Shown here in pieces: positions 45,222-56,753 of a stretch of DNA of 64,000 nt. The DNA is from Paguma larvata (lineage: Eukaryota > Chordata > Mammalia > Carnivora > Viverridae). How positions within the stretch are numbered: position 1 is the first letter of the stretch; every line of letters begins with the position of its first letter. Where the stretch lies: the NCBI GenBank assembly GCA_030068075.1, contig CM057827.1:66540500-66604499 (forward strand). Reading direction: 5' to 3'. Under the pieces are notes generated by a model. It had not been told where the DNA came from and searched no databases. It worked only from the letters and a program-made list of their open reading frames with translations. The position numbers and the translations under genes are program-made.

Positions 45222-46560
45222 TATGTATAGTTTTTCATTATACAAGTTACCTTTTCTGATCTCACTTATATTTTGGTGCAAAATACACGTTTGCTTATTT
45301 GCCAGTTCTGCCTGCTTTCTTCCCTGTGTAATGCCATGACTGAAAAAAATACCCTGAATGATGATGTGAAAATAAGTTACAAGAAAATACTGAATTGCAT
45401 AGTGCGCAGGAAAAAAAAAAAAGTTTCTTCAATAATAGGGACTGAATGTTTTTACATGGGATGTGTTTCCTGACTTAAGTAGCCCAAATATTTCTATCAA
45501 TAGAAAGTATGTAATTGAAAGGCAGAAATTAGACAACACTGTCTTTATAGCTTACATGTAGGCATGACTCTGATAACTCTTTATAGTTTTCTTCAGACCT
45601 GTTTCTTCTTGGAGCTTCCATTACCGCTGTCATCTTGGTAGTAAAATTCATATAAAGATGTACTCTCCTTTCTAGCACATAATCCCTAAATTCGATTATT
45701 GATACATCGTGCAAAGTATGTGTGCCAGGCAGACAGCTCACTGTGGCATAAAGATAAAACCATTTGAAACTGTTCTTTACTACCCCACAGCTGTATGGGT
45801 GGAGCTAACACCTCCCGGCCTCAGTTAGCACAAGTAAAAAGTCGAAAAAAGATAAAAAGTAAAAAATAATAATAATAACAACATATGCCTTCAGAATATG
45901 TAGCTAAAAGAGATAAACCACAGGGACTGGAAGATAAATCTTCAACAAATTTTAGCCCCTTGCCCCTTCCATTTTGCCTTTTTCTGTCTTCTCCTGAATT
46001 GTTTCAAGCTGTTGATGAGCGTATGTTATCTGATACTTTGTTAACTGCCAGTTCTGTATAAACTTCAACAGAATGCAGCTTTGGCAAAAATGAAGCCTGA
46101 AATAGAGAAAAAATCCACTCCTCATCCACTCACCACGGCTTTATCTTCAGAGCTCAATTTGGTCAAAATTTAAAGAATGCATCAACCATGTATGTGATGT
46201 AAAAAGCCAACCAAACAGAGCTTACCATGATTTGCCCTTTGTCCTAAATGAAAAAGACATCGAGTTAACAAATCTGTGTTCATTTACCTTTCTCAAATCT
46301 CCTATTTGAGTAGTTCTACAAACACCTAACTTTTGATATTATACTTTTCTATACTTTATAGTATCCTTCCCCTGATGCATAAAGAGTGCCAAAGAAAGAA
46401 AAAAACTAGCAGTTTAGAGTTGAGTCGTTTAGAAATTACTGTTATTAAGTTCTTTTATTAATTTTACTTCAAATTTTACTTGGCTTAAATGAATCCCCAA
46501 ATATAAACTACAGCAGGAGAGGCTTCAAATTGTTTATAGGAAAAGTTTTAGAAAGAAAAC
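45222..46560. other. Unique AT-rich DNA, nothing seen
   Basis: An A run lies at 45411-45423, and a (TAA)n-like patch at 45863-45885. Open frames of 66-76 codons (45109-45741) are not recognisable. Confidence 0.42.
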
Positions 46561-46599
46561 ATTTGTAGTTCATCATTTCTCTTTTCTTTAACATCTTTA

Positions 46600-47250
46600 C
46601 CCATAAATGAGTTTCGGTTGGGTGCATGCAAAGGATTTGGCTGAATTTGGACTTAAATCCTATTTCTGAGACCTCCCCTGTTAAAAAGAAGAAAAAAAAA
46701 AGGCATAGCTAAAAATGAATAAAACAGCTTTGGTGTAGATAGCTTGGAAATCCTCCCCTCCGCTGCAATTACCGGATGAAATAGACATTAAGCTCAGAGG
46801 AGTTCTTCACTCAGTCTCTTTTGCTTCTTGCCTCTGTGAGGGACTGTTTTTCTGATACCATTATTGGCAGATCGCCACATAGCACCTGCTGATCCACCTG
46901 CCTCTCACTGGAGTGCAGTATTTAAAATGTTGCGCAATTAAAGTAAATGAGTTTAAAGGGCTGGATTTGCACTACACCTCCCGGGGAGCTGTTGTTCATC
47001 CTTAAAAGTGCCTGATGATGGTTTGGGAAGCGTCGCTGTTGGCCGGGCCCTGGGGTGCTGAATCGCTTCCCTTTGAACAACTCTGTGGTGAATCCCCTCA
47101 TAAGGATGCTAAATGGTGAGGAAGCACAAAGAGAGACATTTTGTACCCCAGGAATCCAGTCTTTATAGATTGAGACTAGGCAGCAAAAGAAAGATTGTAA
47201 ACTAACTAGAACCACCTATTTCTTGATAGATTATAACGTTTCATCTCCAC
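46600..47250. promoter_or_regulatory. Non-repetitive tract with clustered motifs, candidate enhancer
   Basis: This stretch is less AT-rich than its flanks and shows no recognised repeat. It carries a perfect palindromic C/EBP-type site TTGCGCAA (46930-46937), a SOX/TCF-like CTTTGAACAA (47082-47091) and a CpG-bearing patch GGAAGCGTCGCTGTTGGCCG (47026-47045). A 97-codon minus-strand frame (46922-47215) has no known domain. The assignment rests only on motif content and the absence of repeats. Confidence 0.25.
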
Positions 47251-48143
47251 CTATTTTGATCTGTATTTGTGAATTCGAGTTTAATTATTTTCTGCCAAGC
47301 TGTGTACAAAATGTTAAATAGAGACACCTCAAAATGGAAACTGTTATCTGAGTATCAGGATATCCTTTAATATCTCATCATTTTTATAGTGGTCCTGAGT
47401 TGTTCTCTGGGACCTATCTTTCGATGAGGTATGATGTGAAGTCGAACTGAGGGGGTTTATCTTAGTCCTTTTATCCTTTTGCACAAGTTGGAGCACGTCT
47501 AGGGGCACTGGTTCACACCACAAAGCCATGCTTTTAAAGCAGGTTGTATTATTCACTGAAAATGCTTTTAGATGTTGAGTACTGTCATATGGGCAAAAAA
47601 AACATTCCAGATCTTAAGCAATTTCATCTAACATCAGTGACTAGTGGTCACAGAGAACCCATTTTTGCACTCTACACACATCTTATTTTATGACCTTCTG
47701 GTCCTTCAGAGGTACCAGGCATATAAAGAACATGAATAGATACATACAAGACTTTTGGTTTCCAGTCTAGCACATGAGGGGCTTGGAAATCATCACTCTG
47801 ATTTTCACAGGAAGTGGGCAAAACTTAACTATCAATACCTCTTCTTACATCCACTGGTTCATTAAGGTCACCAAGCAAACCACTACCCCTGAAGTTGGAG
47901 AGACAGACAGGCAGGTTAAGAGACTCAAAACAGCAGAGCAGAAACTCAGGAGCAGAAATTTCCACAGGGACCTGCCCTGGGCTAGATAAATCTAAACTGT
48001 GATTGACAGATGACTGGAAGTTCAGAGTGGGCATGTCTGAGAGTTAAAAATTCAGGGACAGATGGAGGGGGCAGTAGTAGGAAGGTCCTGCACCTGTACG
48101 AGTTTTACCTTCAACAGTCATCTATTTTTAACGGTAAATAACA

Positions 48144-48338
48144 GGGGCGCCTGGGTGGCGCAGTTGGTTGGGCGGCTGACTTCAGCTCAGGTCATGATCT
48201 CATGGTCTGTGAGTTTGAGCCCCGCGTCGGGGCCTGCTTCAGATTCTGTGTCTCCCTCTCTCTCTCTGTCCTTCCCTTGCTCACGCTCTGTCTCTGTCTC
48301 TCAAAAATAAAATTAAAGTGAAATAAAATAAAATAAAA
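48144..48338 (+). mobile_element. Feline SINE, young, with 27 bp internal deletion
   Basis: It starts GGGGCGCCTGGGTGGCGCAG and ends in an (AATAAA)n-type tail. The segment CTCTGTGCTGACAGCTCAG... is missing between GCGTCGGG and GCCTGCTTC. Target-site duplication GGTAAATAACAG (48132-48143) and AGTAAGTAACAG (48341-48352). Confidence 0.95.
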
Positions 48339-49021
48339 AACAGTAAGTAACAGAGTAAAACCCACTAGGCTTCCAGCAGGGGAAGAAAAAAGTATTTTGA
48401 AAGATTTCCAGAACATTTTATTCTTCTTAACAAGGGACCACCTCAAGATGAATTATTTTATTAAAACTCAACTGATCCTGGAAAAGAAAAACCCACTCCA
48501 GCCACCTCTTGCTTCTAAGGTGGGAAGGGGGAGGAAATACCAAACGCCAACCCCTTTACCTTTCATGTCTCACCTAAGTGTGTCAGAGGTGGAGGGTCAG
48601 ACTTAGAACCACTCGTGAAGGTCACAGCCCAGGGGCACAGGCTCACTAGAAGACTGAGACCTCATCATTGGACTATGAAATGCAGCTTCTCCTCTGATAT
48701 CCTATCATGACATTAGTGGAGCTCCTGTGTAAAGTAACAAGGAACTGCCTATCTTAGACCTTTTCTCTAGAACAGTCTAGGGAAACCCACATACTACAAG
48801 AGAGACAAAAACAAGAACATTAGAGGGCATTTTAGTCTCAGTTACCCACAGCTACAGTGAGCCCTAGACATAAAACCTCACACTCAAGGCATATTTACTT
48901 CAGTTCCTTTTACCTAGTACATGTTCCATGTTCAAAACTTGCAAGGCATATTAAAACACACAAAAAACACAGTTTGGAGAGACAGAACAAGTATCAGAAT
49001 GAGATATATTAAAGACATGAT

Positions 49022-49245
49022 GGGGGGCGCCTGGGTGGCTCAGTCGGTTAATTGGCCGACTTCGGCTCAGGTCATGATCTCGTGGTCTGTGAGTTCGAGC
49101 CCCACTTCGGGCTCTGTGCTGATGGCTCAGAGCCTGGAGCCTACTTAGGATTCTGTGTCTCCCTCTCTCTCCGCCCTTCTCCTGTTCACACTCTGTCTCT
49201 ATATCTCAAAAATAAATAAATGTTAAAATTAAAAAAAATAAATTA
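49022..49245 (+). mobile_element. Feline SINE, nearly intact
   Basis: It runs from GGGGGCGCCTGGGTGGCTCA to AAATAAATAAATGTTAAAAT. The tRNA-derived Pol III boxes are well kept: A box TGGCTCAGTCGGTTAA (49036-49051) and B box-like GAGTTCGAGCCC (49091-49102). This is among the least diverged copies. No target-site duplication was found. Confidence 0.95.
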
Positions 49246-49276
49246 TCATTACAGGATGTTAAAACAACTATGATTA

Positions 49277-49385
49277 AGGGGTGCCTGACTGGCTCGGTCA
49301 ATAGAGCATGTGAACCTTGATCTCAGAGTAGTTGAATTCAAGCCCCTCGTTGGGTATACAGATTATAAATAAACTTTAAAAGAAA
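49277..49385 (+). mobile_element. Short old carnivoran SINE
   Basis: Only the tRNA-like part is present (GGGGTGCCTGACTGGCTCGG to TTGAATTCAAGCCCCTCGTT), followed by ATAAATAAACTTTAAAAG. Target-site duplication ACAACTATGATTA (49264-49276) and ACAACTATGATTA (49387-49399). It is the same short subfamily as the copy at 4264. Confidence 0.85.
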
Positions 49386-49439
49386 CACAACTATGATTAG
49401 TAGGCAAAGGCTCTAATGGAAAAAGTGGATAGCAAGTGA

Positions 49440-50210
49440 GAATATATTGGTAATGCCAACAGAGATGGAAACTCTTAGAATCAAAAGGAAATGCTAGAAA
49501 TTAAATCACTAACAGAAAGCAAGAATGCCATTGATGGAGCCATGAATATACTGGACATACTGAAAGAAAGAACCAGGGAGCTTGAAGAAATGTCAGTAGA
49601 ATTATTAATGCAAAGAGAAAAATAAAATTAAAAATATAAAACAGAATACTCCCAAACTGAGATAATTACAGAGTTGTAATATATACAACTTTCTTTTCAG
49701 CAAGAAAAGAGAGAAAGGAACAGAATACTTGAAGCATTAATGACTCAAAATGTTCCAAAATTCAGAGACATCAAACCACAGAACAAGAAATTTTGGAGAA
49801 CAAGGAGAAAAAATTTCCAAGATATCTACATATAGGTGTATCATGTTCCAAGTGTAAAATCTCAAAGATAAAGAGATAATCTTTAAGAAACTAGGGATGG
49901 GGAGATTGGGATGGACCTTGCTTATAAATGATCAAGGGTAAAAATTACACTGGACTGTTTTTCAGAAACTGTACCAACAAGAAGTGAGTAAAGTAAAATA
50001 TTTTAAGTGTTGAAAGAAAAAACCCTACCAACCTGAAATTCTTTAGACAAATTATTCTTTAAAAGAAGTAAAAACTTTCTCAATCAAAAATTGAGTAAAT
50101 TTGTCACTAGTAGAGATGATTTTTCAGGAGATGTTGAAAGAAATTCTTCAGATATAAGGAAAATTAGGTCAGAAACTTAGGTTTACTGTAGGAAAGGAAG
50201 AGCTGGAGAG
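49440..50210 (+). pseudogene. L1 ORF1 remnant of the ancient L1
   Basis: GAAATGCTAGAAATTAAATCA, GAAAGAACCAGGGAGCTTGA and AAAGAGAGAAAGGAACAGAA mark the coiled coil and RRM start. AAATATTTTAAGTGTTGAAAG, CCTACCAACCTGAAATTC and GAGATGTTGAAAGAAATTCTTC mark the C-terminal domain and what follows. Frames are broken throughout. Confidence 0.65.
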
Positions 50211-50411
50211 AAGATATAAATAAAGGTAGCTTATTTTATTTTCTTATTATTAACTAACATAACACCTTGTCAGAATAGTAATAACCAATGTATTTGGTGA
50301 TGATAGCTTATTGGTAAGAGAATGAATGAAGCAATGATATAAGGGATGAAAAGGAAGGAATTGAGAATATTCTGTTGTAACATACTTGCACTACGTTAAA
50401 ATGGCTTGGTA

Positions 50412-50628
50412 GGGACGCCTGGGTGGCTCAGTCGGTTGAGCGTCCGACTTCGGCTCAGGTCATGATCTAGCGGTCTGTGAGTTCGAGTCCTGCATCAGGC
50501 TCTGTGCTGACAGCTCAGAGCCTGGAGCCTGCTTCAGATTCTGTGTCTCCCTCTCTCTGCCCCTCCCCCACTCACGGTCTGTCTCTCTCTGTCTCAAAAC
50601 TAAATAAACATTAAAAAAAAATTAAAAA
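50412..50628 (+). mobile_element. Feline SINE, intact and young
   Basis: It runs from GGGACGCCTGGGTGGCTCAG to AAATAAACATTAAAAAAAAA. All blocks are present: tRNA head, CAGCTCAGAGCCTGGAGCCTG core, CT-rich part, tail. The target-site duplication AAAATGGCTTGGTA (50398-50411; 50630-50643 within a point of ambiguity in the A run) is identical. Confidence 0.97.
50424..50490 (+). promoter_or_regulatory. Internal Pol III promoter of the intact SINE
   Basis: A box TGGCTCAGTCGGTTGAG at 50424-50440 and B box GTTCGAGTCC at 50481-50490, 40 bp apart. Both are close to the tRNA consensus, the B box more so than in any other copy here. Retained boxes make transcription possible but do not show it. Confidence 0.7.
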
Positions 50629-50869
50629 AAAATGGCTTGGTATAATTTAAAAGAGTTTCAATTACTTTTATATTGCAAATTCAAAGGCAGTCACTAAAAT
50701 GTGAAAGAAGTAAAACTGGTATGCTAAGAGGGGAGGGAAAAATGGAATCATTTAAAATGCTCAAAATCAGACAAAGCAAAAAAAAGTGGAGGATTTAAAC
50801 GCAAACACACACACACACACAAGGAACAAGGGCAATGAACAGAAAATAATCTCATGAATATACATGCAA

Positions 50870-52250
50870 AAATCTTCAACAAAATATTAGTAAATTTAAT
50901 TCAACAATGTATAAAAAGGGTTATATACCAAAACAAGTGGTATTTATTCCAGGTATGCAAGTCTGATGCCACATTAAAAAAAAAATCAATTAATGTAATA
51001 CATCACATCAAATGACTAAAGAAAAATCCTATGATCACATCAATAGAGCAAAAAAAAAAAAAAATCCAACATCCATGCATTATAAAACGTCAGCAAACTA
51101 AGAATAATAGAAAGAGGTTTCTATTCTATTCTATCCTATTCTATTCTCATGAACTAACATCTACAAATATTCTAAAGCAAATAACAAATCTGATGGTGAA
51201 AAAGAGGTTTTCCTGCTAATACCAGGACCAATGAAAAGATATATATCTCACCACTCTTTTTTAACATTGTACTTGAAGTCCTGGCAAATGCAATTGAATA
51301 AGAAAATAAAGAAAAGGAAGAAATAAACTGTTTTATTTATAGATGACATAATTGTGCAGCAATTCCAAAGATTCAACAACAAAATGTACTTGAACTAATT
51401 AGCAATATAGCAAGGTTGAAAAACAAGTTTAATATACACAATTAACTGCTTTCTTATATACTAGCAATGAACTCTTGGAATTTGCAGTTACAAACACAAT
51501 AGCGTCTACATTAGCACACACAAAAAAATGAAATCCTTAGGTACAAACCTAAAAAACTATGTACAAGATCTGAGAAAATTTACAAAAACAAACAAAAAAA
51601 AACTGTTGAAAGAAAACAACGAAGATCTTAAGAAATGGAGAATATTTCATATTTATGACTAGGCAGATTCAATATTACCAAGATAGGAGCTCTTCCCAAA
51701 CTGATCTAAAGATACAATGCAATCCCAATCCAAATATCAGAAAGAATTATGTGGTTATTGACAAATTGAGTCTAAAGTCTTATGTAAAGGCAATGGACTA
51801 AGAAAAGCAAAAAACATTGAAGGAAAAAGTTTGAACACTAACACTACTCGACTTCAAGACTTAGTTTTAAACTATGTTATTAAGACAATGTGGTATTGGT
51901 CAAAAAACAAGTAGATTAATGGAAAATAAAATGGACCCAGAAATAAACTCAGAAAAATATCGTCGACTGCTCTTGACAAAGGAGCAATGGCAATTCCATT
52001 AAAAAAAAAAATTCTCTCCAACAAATAATGCTGGAACAACTGGACATCCACATGCAAAAATATTAATCTAGACAGACACCTTACACTTTAACATTAACCC
52101 AAGTTATCCTAGATCTTTACGGAAAATGCACAACTTTAAAACGCCGAGAAGAGAACTGGAGAAAATCTAGGTGATTTTCCATATGGTTGATGACTTCCAA
52201 AGTACAATATCTAAAGCATAGTACACGAAAAAAATTAAGTTGATTTTTTT
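50870..52250 (+). pseudogene. L1 ORF2 remnant (reverse transcriptase part), ancient
   Basis: The part kept starts just before the polymerase core. The catalytic motif is still Phe-Ile-Asp-Asp (51336-51347), but many stops and frameshifts lie around it. The endonuclease region is missing (deletion near 50830-50870). A (TTCTA)n pentanucleotide patch is at 51119-51148 and poly-A runs at 51050-51064. The C-terminal end continues after the SINE at 52265. Confidence 0.75.
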
Positions 52251-52264
52251 AAAAATAAAAAGTT

Positions 52265-52436
52265 CAGGTGCACCTGGATGGCTCAGTTAGGTTAAGCCTC
52301 TGACTCTTGGTTTCACTTGGCTCATGATCTCACTGGTAGTGCAGAGCCTGCTTAGGATTCAGTCTCTCCCACTCTCTGCCCCTCTCTCTGCTAGTGCACT
52401 CTCTCTTTCTCTCTCAAATAAACATTAAAAAAATAA
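52265..52436 (+). mobile_element. Feline SINE, older type, shortened
   Basis: It runs from AGGTGCACCTGGATGGCTCA to AAATAAACATTAAAAAAATA and lacks part of the centre between CTCATGATCTCACTGG and AGTGCAGAGCCTGC. Target-site duplication AATAAAAAGTT (52254-52264; 52437-52447). Confidence 0.92.
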
Positions 52437-53420
52437 AATAAAAAGTTGGTATCAGATATGTGTGAAGAATTCTTAAAGCTCAGCAGTAAGAAAACCAACC
52501 AAATTAAATAGGCAATAGGTCCAGACAGACATCTCACCAAAGAAAATGCATAAATGACAAACATGAATACATGCTCCTTGTCATAGGTCATTTAGGAATT
52601 GCAAATTGAAACTACAACGAGATACCATTACACATCTATTATGATAGCTAGAATAAAAAAAACACTGACAACACCCAATGCTGGTGAAGATGTGGAGCAA
52701 AAGGGATTCTAGTTGTTAATGGAAACGCAAAAACATACCACTTTGGATAAGTTTGGTAATTTCTTACAAAACTTACACTCTTACCATAAAATCCAGCAAT
52801 TACACATTCTGATATTTACTCAAAGACGTTCAAAATTTATGTCTGCACAAAAACCTACACATGAATGTTTACAGGCACTTTCTTCCTAATTACCAAAAGT
52901 TGCAAGTAATCAAAATGTCCTTCAATAGATGAATGGATAAGCAAATTGTAGTACATCTGTAAAATCAAAATGTTATTCCCCAATAAAAAGAAATGAGCTA
53001 TTAAGCCATGAAATGACATGGAGGAAACCTAAATGCATGATGCTTGGTGAGAGAAGCCAATATGAAAATACAATATACTGTATGATACAAGAGTAATCAG
53101 TTCACTGGTGCATGTAGAGGGAGGAGGGGTGGATAGGTGGAGCACTAGAGATTTTTAGGGGAATGAATTTATTTGGTATTACCCATTGGATACCTATCAC
53201 TATACATTTGTCCAAACTCTTAAGATATCCAACACAGTAAGTGACCCTAATGTAAGCAAGGACAATACTGGCAATCTATCACTATTGGCTCACCACTGTC
53301 AAGGATGTATTACACTAATGAAAGGTAAGGGGAGTGGGTGGTAGGGCGAGCGTGTGTATTAGAACTCTCTGTACTTTCAATTCAATTCTTTTTTAAACCT
53401 CAAACTGCTTAATAAATAGA

Positions 53421-53929
53421 ATACACTTATTTAAAAAAGATAGAGGTACTATGCTCCGGGTACTAAAATGCCAACAACACAAACAGGACTGTATGATAGA
53501 GGAAGTAAAGAGCAAGCACAAGTACGTGGTAAGGCCAACATACTGGCACACGTTTCCTGAGGAGATGGTAGCTGGATTTATCAACAGCAAAATGAGTTTA
53601 TCTAGGAGGAGGAAATTCCAGGTGAAGAGAATAGTATAAGCCAAGAGTGAAACATGAGATTATCTCAAGGTCTCATCTTTTGCAGTGTGGTAGGATACAG
53701 AATGGGGGGGTAACTGCTTTCGGAGGTGTTGGCAGGGACCACTTTCCTCAGAGCCTTTCTTGCAAAGGAGTCTGGGCCTCCTATAGATAACAGAGGTAAT
53801 GTCTGAGTTTGTTCAGGGAAGTAGTATGGTATATGGAAGGTGTTCAAGCCACGTGGGCTCTCTACCAAAATTCCTGTACATTTCCTGGGTTAATATTTTT
53901 TTTTTTTATTTTGAAGCAAACGTATGTTT
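53421..53929. other. Unknown old repeat trace and unique DNA
   Basis: GAGGAGATGGTAGCTGGATTT, GGAAATTCCAGGTGAAGAGA and AGTATAAGCCAAGAGTGAAAC resemble a common ancient mammalian repeat whose family I cannot name with certainty. A poly-T run is at 53896-53907. Confidence 0.35.
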
Positions 53930-54100
53930 AAGAAATGGATGAGGTTGGACAGACACTTCTCCAAAGACGACATCCAGATGGCCAACGGACACATGAAATG
54001 ATGCTCAATGTCACTCATCATCAGGGAAATGCAAATCAAAACTGCAATGGGATGCCACCACACACCAGTCTGAATGGCTAACATTAATAACAAGCAACAA

Positions 54101-54589
54101 CAGATGCTGGCGACGATGTGGATAAAGAGGATCTCTTTCGCACTGCTGGTGGGAATGCAAACTGGTGCAGCCACTCTGGAAAACAGTATGGAGGTTCCTG
54201 AAAAATTTAAAAACAGAACTACCCTACGACCCAGCAATTGCACTATTAGGTATTTATCCAAGGGATAAAGGTATGCTGATGCGAAGGGACCCATGCACCC
54301 CAATGTTTATAGCAGCAATATCACCAATAGCCAAAGCATGGAAAAAGCCCAAATGTCCAGCGATGGATGAATGGATAAAGAAGATGTGATGTGTGTATAT
54401 ATATATATATATACACACACACATACACATAATGGAGTATTACTTGGCAATCGGAAAGGACGAAATCTTGTCATTTCCAACTACATGGATGGAACTAGAG
54501 GGTATCATGCTAAGTGAAATTAGAGAAAGACAAGTATCATATGACTTCACTTATATGAGGACTTTAAGATACAAAGCAAATAAGCATAA
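54101..54589 (+). pseudogene. L1 ORF2p C-terminal remnant
   Basis: The cysteine-rich C-terminal part of the L1 enzyme is readable in pieces: an open stretch at 54165-54389 (74 codons) contains the [14 protein letters not shown] and WIKKM signatures, and a second at 54393-54593 contains MEYYLAIGKDEI and TTWMELEGIMLSE. A stop codon and the TA/CA microsatellite lie between them. The start of ORF2 is absent, so it cannot act. Confidence 0.88.
54389..54430 (+). repeat. (TA)n(CA)n microsatellite inside L1
   Basis: TGTGTGTATATATATATATA followed by (CA)n, exactly at the L1 position before ATAATGGAGTATTAC. Confidence 0.96.
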
Positions 54590-54815
54590 GTGAAGGGAAG
54601 CAAAAATAATATAAAAACAGGGAGGGGGACAAAAACATAAGAGACTCTTAAATAGAACAAACAGAGGGTTACAGGAGGGCTTGTGGGAGGGGGGATGAGC
54701 TAACTGGGTAATAGTAATTAAGGAATCTACACTTGAAATCATTTTTGCACTGCACGCTAACTTGGATGTAAATTTAATAAAATAAATAAATAAACATAAA
54801 AGAAATGGATGAGGT

Positions 54816-56629
54816 AAGGGGTTTTCATAGATTTGCGTTTTCACATATAAGGAATGAAATATTTTGAAAATCATCACTCTGGTTTATTTAATGCATTTCT
54901 TCATTGCTTTTGCTTTTTAGCATTTTCAAGTAGTTTTGTAAATACTTTAAATGGCCTGAGCTTTCAAAAAGTTTCTAATAGAAAAAAATAAATGTTTGGA
55001 GAAAGAATTTCTAAGAATCCTATGAATAGCAACATCAATACATATACTGGCAAATATGCCTACGTATATTATGTACACATCTATGTAGAAAAATTGTATC
55101 TACATATAGCTTAGTGTTTTTCCCTTCTAGATTTTGTTACTTTAAGCTAGTTGTGTAGTATACAATGCACAATTTATTTCACAGCTTGTAGAACAACAGA
55201 ACAAATATCAATTAGCATTTTACTCTTTATTCTTCCAGGAAAAATAATATAGACTATTTAAATTTCCTCCTGGGTTTGTCTGTGTGCATTCTAATGAGCC
55301 GGCACAAAAAATTATTTTTGAATTGATATTAGAAAAATACACACCATATAATTTACCCATGGGGGTAAAAAAGATATTTTTGGAAAGTATTAAAGAAATA
55401 TGTCAAATAAAGTCTATATAATTTCTGATTTTAACACTTTTTTATCCCCATTTTAAAACTGATTTACATTTTAAGCTTTAATATATCTGAATAGAAATTC
55501 TTCATTAAGAAAAAACTATCTGCTTTTTAAATTATGCACATTTAGCAAAACATTAAACGATCATGTAATAGTTGGTGAATACAAATTTCAGTGACTTGAA
55601 ATTGGTTTCAATTCATACAATGCTGGGAAAATAATATGTACTTATTCTTATAGTAAACAAGCTTATTGTTGGTTTTTGTACTTGTTCAGGCTGAAATTTT
55701 ATATGTAAACTGTTTTTCTCATGAAGTTGGAAATAATTTAAATGTGCTAAGAAATGTTTGCCAGTAGTCAACAACATACACACACACACACACACCTATG
55801 TGTATATACACACACATACACATGTGCATACCTGCACTATCCTTTTCCACTTATTAAGCTCACTTAGGGTACAGCGTATAGCAAGTTATTATTTTGAATA
55901 GTTATGTGTGCACAAAAGTAAAAGAACTTCACCATAACAACTATTTTTTGTAGGCTTTTAATTCAGATCTGTCTTCTCTAAGTCACATTAGAGATAATTT
56001 ACAGTAATATTAAAAGCTTAATATATATAATCATGTTGCAGAAGCACACACTTTGCTTTTACCAACAATTTCGGTATTTTAGAAAAAAATTCTCTTAAAT
56101 CTCAGTCAAGTGCTGTTTGCCAATTTATTGATATATATTGTATAAATTGCCTTCAGAAATCATCTACACAAATCCCCACCCTAGTATCAGAGAGGCAATC
56201 TTGGCTGTTAATCCTGAATCTTTTACAGACTTGTTCAAGGCATGGCATTTCTTTCCACTTACAAGGAAAGATTGAATTTATCATTTGATTCAGAAACTAA
56301 ATCTGTCTCGTGGTTGATGAGGCGTATCTTATTTATCCTCTCTTAAGATTAAGGAAACAGACAGTTAGCTGAAGGGGAATGACTTTCCAAAGGTTAAACT
56401 TGCCCAATGACTGTAGATAAATCATTAATTCTCTGAGTAAATCATAAGGGAGATATTACTGGTAACTTTTCCTGGAACTTCTTAAGATGTTTCTCTAAGA
56501 GCCACTTTCCCTACAGAATTCCCCCTTCTATCCACAATCTTGATCCAGGTCCATATTCCCAAATGCTTTTGCTGTAAAAATGTTCCTTAAAGCTTTTCTG
56601 AATCTGTATTCCTTTCAATATATCTTTTT
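54816..56629. other. Unique AT-rich DNA
   Basis: About 1.8 kb with no recognised mobile element. It contains a CA-rich simple repeat (55769-55825: ACATACACACACACACACAC, ATATACACACACATACACAT). No exon or RNA gene recognised. Confidence 0.5.
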
Positions 56630-56753
56630 CCCAAGTTTATTTATTTGGGGGTATGGGCAGAGCCATGGAGCTCAATCTCAGGAAATGGGACATCAAGACC
56701 TGAGCCAAGATCAAGAGTTGATCCCTTAACCAGCCGAGCCACCCAGGCACCCA
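56630..56753 (-). mobile_element. Feline SINE, antisense, shortened
   Basis: The left end is CCCAAGTTTATTTATTTG, and the right end CCGAGCCACCCAGGCACCC. The CT-rich block and the centre are deleted, leaving about 124 bp. Confidence 0.85.

Larger units (their letters stand above)
47770..53420 (+). mobile_element. Ancient L1 with 5' region, internally deleted, split by five SINEs
   Basis: Old L1 text can be followed from a 5' UTR-like part (GACAGATGACTGGAAGTTCA, AACAAGGGACCACCTCAAGAT, GTCAGAGGTGGAGGGTCAGAC, GGGAAACCCACATACTACAAG) into ORF1 (49440-50210) and the inter-ORF spacer (50640-50830). After a deletion it resumes in ORF2 (50870 onward: AAATATTAGTAAATTTAATTC) and ends with a 3' UTR (GGAGGGGTGGATAGGTGGAG, TCCAAACTCTTAAGATATCC). 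SINEs sit at 48144, 49022, 49277, 50412 and 52265. No target-site duplication was recognised. The 5' boundary is uncertain. Confidence 0.75.
53946..54799 (+). mobile_element. Young 5'-truncated carnivore L1 with perfect target-site duplications
   Basis: It starts at TGGACAGACACTTCTCCAAA in the ORF2 C-terminal end and runs through the 3' UTR (GAGGGGGACAAAAACATAAG, AGGGGGGATGAGCTAACTGG) to CTTGGATGTAAATTTAATAA plus (AAAT)n. The 16 bp AAGAAATGGATGAGGT is identical at 53930-53945 and 54800-54815. The target shares AAGAAATGG with the L1 at the junction, suggesting microhomology at the 5' join. Confidence 0.96.
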
